DNA of 41,125 nt. It comes from Cryomorphaceae bacterium MED-G14. Its GTDB lineage: Bacteria; Bacteroidota; Bacteroidia; Flavobacteriales; Flavobacteriaceae. The number at the start of each line of letters is the position of its first letter. Positions within the stretch are counted from its first letter, which is position 1. The stretch is from positions 1-41,125 of the forward strand of contig NTKN01000005.1 in NCBI GenBank assembly GCA_002457715.1, written 5' to 3'. This document shows positions 40,071-41,125 of this stretch, piece after piece. A program made the position numbers and the translations under genes. The notes under the pieces are model-generated. The model was not told the origin of the DNA. It saw nothing but the letters and a program-made list of their open reading frames with translations, and did no database searches.

Positions 40071-40940
40071 ATGTATCTAAATGATTTTAAAAACTTTATT
40101 GAATTAGAAAAAAAATATTCAAAAAATACAGTTGTTGCTTATATAAAAGATTTGGTTGAGTTCCAATCTTTTCTTCAATCATTTAATGTTTTTTTAAATG
40201 ATAAATTAGACTATTTCTATATTAGAAAGTGGATTGTAAAACTATCAGAGAACGGTTTATCAAAAAGATCAATTAACAGAAAAACTACGTCTTTAAAATC
40301 ATACTTTAATTTTTTAATTTCGATAAATAAATTAAAAAAATCTCCTCTTAAAGCTCACAAAAATTTAAAAATTGAACAAAAAGTTATAGTTCCTTTTAAT
40401 GAAAAAGAATTAGATAAAGTTTTTAAAATTTTTAATAAAAACAATTCTAACAAAAACTATCGGGATTTTTTATTAATTGAAATTCTATATTCAACTGGTT
40501 TGCGTCGTGATGAAATTATAAATTTAAAATGTAAAAATATTTTTTTTGATAAAGGGTTGATAAAAGTTTTAGGTAAAAGAAATAAAGAAAGATTAGTCCC
40601 TGTCCTCCCTACTTTACTAAATAAAATGAAAATTTACATGAAGAAAAATCCAACTAATATTTATTTCTTTCAATCAAGAAATGGAAATATAATAAGTCCA
40701 TCAACAGTTTACAGAATTGTAAAAAAATATTTTAGTTCCGTATCAACCAAAAATAAAATTAGTCCTCATGTTTTGAGACACACATTTGCTACACATTTAA
40801 TAAATAATGGGGCTGATATTAATGCTGTTAAAGAAATTTTAGGCCATTCTTCTTTAGCTTCCACTCAAATATATGCTAAAATTAAGATTCCCAAGATGTT
40901 AAATGATTATATGTTAAATCATCCGAGAGAAAAGACCTAA
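40071..40940 (+). CDS. Tyrosine site-specific recombinase, XerC/XerD type
   Basis: 289 residues. The N-terminal SAM-like core-binding domain (about 1-85: LNDFKNFIELEKKYSKNTVVAYIKDL) is followed by the catalytic domain. The active-site set is complete: R145 (STGLRRDE), K169 (VLGKRNKERLVP), H233 and R236 (SPHVLRHTFATHL), H259 (LGHSS) and Y268 (STQIYAKI). Size and chromosomal context between rpsU and the tRNA-Thr/Tyr cluster mark it as the housekeeping Xer enzyme for chromosome-dimer resolution rather than a mobile-element integrase. Whether it is the XerC or XerD partner cannot be settled here. The hpf gene that usually follows in Flavobacteriia is missing. Confidence 0.92.
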   Translation: MYLNDFKNFIELEKKYSKNTVVAYIKDLVEFQSFLQSFNVFLNDKLDYFYIRKWIVKLSENGLSKRSINRKTTSLKSYFNFLISINKLKKSPLKAHKNLKIEQKVIVPFNEKELDKVFKIFNKNNSNKNYRDFLLIEILYSTGLRRDEIINLKCKNIFFDKGLIKVLGKRNKERLVPVLPTLLNKMKIYMKKNPTNIYFFQSRNGNIISPSTVYRIVKKYFSSVSTKNKISPHVLRHTFATHLINNGADINAVKEILGHSSLASTQIYAKIKIPKMLNDYMLNHPREKT

Positions 40941-40980
40941 AATAAAATCTATATTTTTTTTTTAGAAAAAAATAAATAAA

Positions 40981-40988
40981 TACATTTG
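40981..40988 (+). promoter_or_regulatory. -7 promoter element of the tRNA-Thr/tRNA-Tyr cluster
   Basis: TACATTTG matches TAnnTTTG and ends 15 bases before tRNA-Thr. A TTTAG starts 20 bases upstream of the box, as at the tRNA-Val promoter. Confidence 0.55.
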
Positions 40989-41002
40989 CGATCGCTAAAA
41001 TT

Positions 41003-41076
41003 GCCGATGTAGCTCAGCTGGCTAGAGCAGCTGATTTGTAATCAGCAGGTCGTGGGTTCGAGTCCCTCCATCGGCT
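41003..41076 (+). tRNA. tRNA-Thr (anticodon UGU)
   Basis: Cloverleaf: acceptor stem GCCGATG / CATCGGC, D-arm GCTC...GAGC, anticodon stem GCTGA / TCAGC with loop TTTGTAA (anticodon TGT), T-arm with GGTTCGAGTCC, discriminator T. The 3' CCA is not encoded. Confidence 0.95.
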
Positions 41077-41085
41077 CAGATTTTA

Positions 41086-41125
41086 GGGGAGATACTCAAG
41101 CGGCCAACGAGGACAGACTGTAAAT
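41086..41125 (+). tRNA. tRNA-Tyr (anticodon GUA), cut by the window edge
   Basis: The 5' half of a tRNA begins GGGGAGA nine bases after tRNA-Thr. It contains a class II-type D-arm (ACTCAAGCGGCCAACGAGG) and the anticodon region ACAGA-CTGTAAA, with GTA at 41120-41122, followed by the start of the 3' anticodon stem. Order Thr-Tyr matches the cluster usually found ahead of tuf in Flavobacteriia. Confidence 0.85.

Noticed and set aside
40071-40940. Tyrosine recombinase as a sign of an integrated mobile element next to tRNA-Thr
   Set aside because: Size, rpsU neighbour and the conserved Xer-tRNA order fit the housekeeping Xer gene. No attachment-site repeat of the tRNA 3' end was seen in the window.
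1-41125. CRISPR array, defence island, biosynthetic gene cluster or prophage
   Set aside because: No regularly spaced repeats, no cas, restriction, toxin-antitoxin, NRPS/PKS or phage structural genes were recognised; nearly every ORF is a housekeeping or common exported Bacteroidota family.

Overview
The window is AT-rich, densely packed bacterial chromosome from a member of the Bacteroidota, most likely a streamlined (probably marine) Flavobacteriales lineage. The evidence is: TAnnTTTG-type -7 promoter elements in front of several genes; near-absence of Shine-Dalgarno sequences; families typical of the phylum (DUF5117/DUF4953 metalloprotease, DUF1800-DUF1501 pair with a type IX secretion sorting domain, CarboxypepD_reg-like protein, Bacteroidota-type AGCS transporter with a signal peptide); and flavobacterial gene neighbourhoods (birA / rsfS-ftsH-LUD-cdsA-psd; SRPBCC-pyrE / NUDIX / coaD-ddl / PASTA-rluD-yaaA; rpsU-xer-tRNA-Thr-tRNA-Tyr). 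No mobile element, CRISPR array, phage gene or rRNA was seen. The species cannot be named from this sequence alone.

Layout. 1-510: the 3' end of an unrecognised gene with a terminator, then tRNA-Val(UAC). 0.57-10 kb is the most accessory-like part: a secreted zinc metalloprotease and a CarboxypepD_reg-like exported protein, a DoxX-like membrane protein, a secreted esterase, a DUF1295 membrane protein, and the DUF1800-DUF1501 pair. 9.8-16.7 kb: coiled-coil 'zinc ribbon' protein, NIF3, lpxK, lipA, then a reverse-strand operon DUF1573-murB-small Cys-rich protein-ECF sigma factor-NRAMP-like transporter. 16.8-24.6 kb: valS, then psd, cdsA, LUD protein, ftsH and rsfS on the minus strand, divergent from birA. 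24.6-30 kb: SRPBCC-pyrE, a NUDIX hydrolase, ddl-coaD, and PASTA-rluD-yaaA. 30-36.4 kb: a complete seven-gene trp operon (trpEGDCFBA, minus strand). 36.5-41.1 kb: rhodanese, PspC-like protein, AGCS symporter, acyl-CoA dehydrogenase, rpsU, Xer recombinase, tRNA-Thr and a truncated tRNA-Tyr.

The strongest new reading is a classical ribosome-mediated attenuator in front of trpE. A 19-codon leader ORF (MNNSFKFWWHLLKFKLLSL) with tandem Trp codons is followed by a 10-bp GC-containing hairpin and a U-run ending just before the trpE start. The ORF track's trpE start lies inside that hairpin and is corrected here. Other patterns: all seven convergent protein-gene pairs touch or overlap (+2 to -32 bp), leaving no room for ordinary terminators. 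Two genes (pyrE and the trp leader) have a -7 box only four bases before the start codon, suggesting leaderless mRNAs. Some divergent pairs have only 7-15 bp between start codons. The hpf gene usually found after the Xer gene appears to be missing.

In several places I prefer a start codon that differs from the ORF track (DUF1295, DUF1800, valS, pyrE, trpE, AGCS); the reasons are in each entry. Family assignments come from recognising motifs by eye, without database searches.
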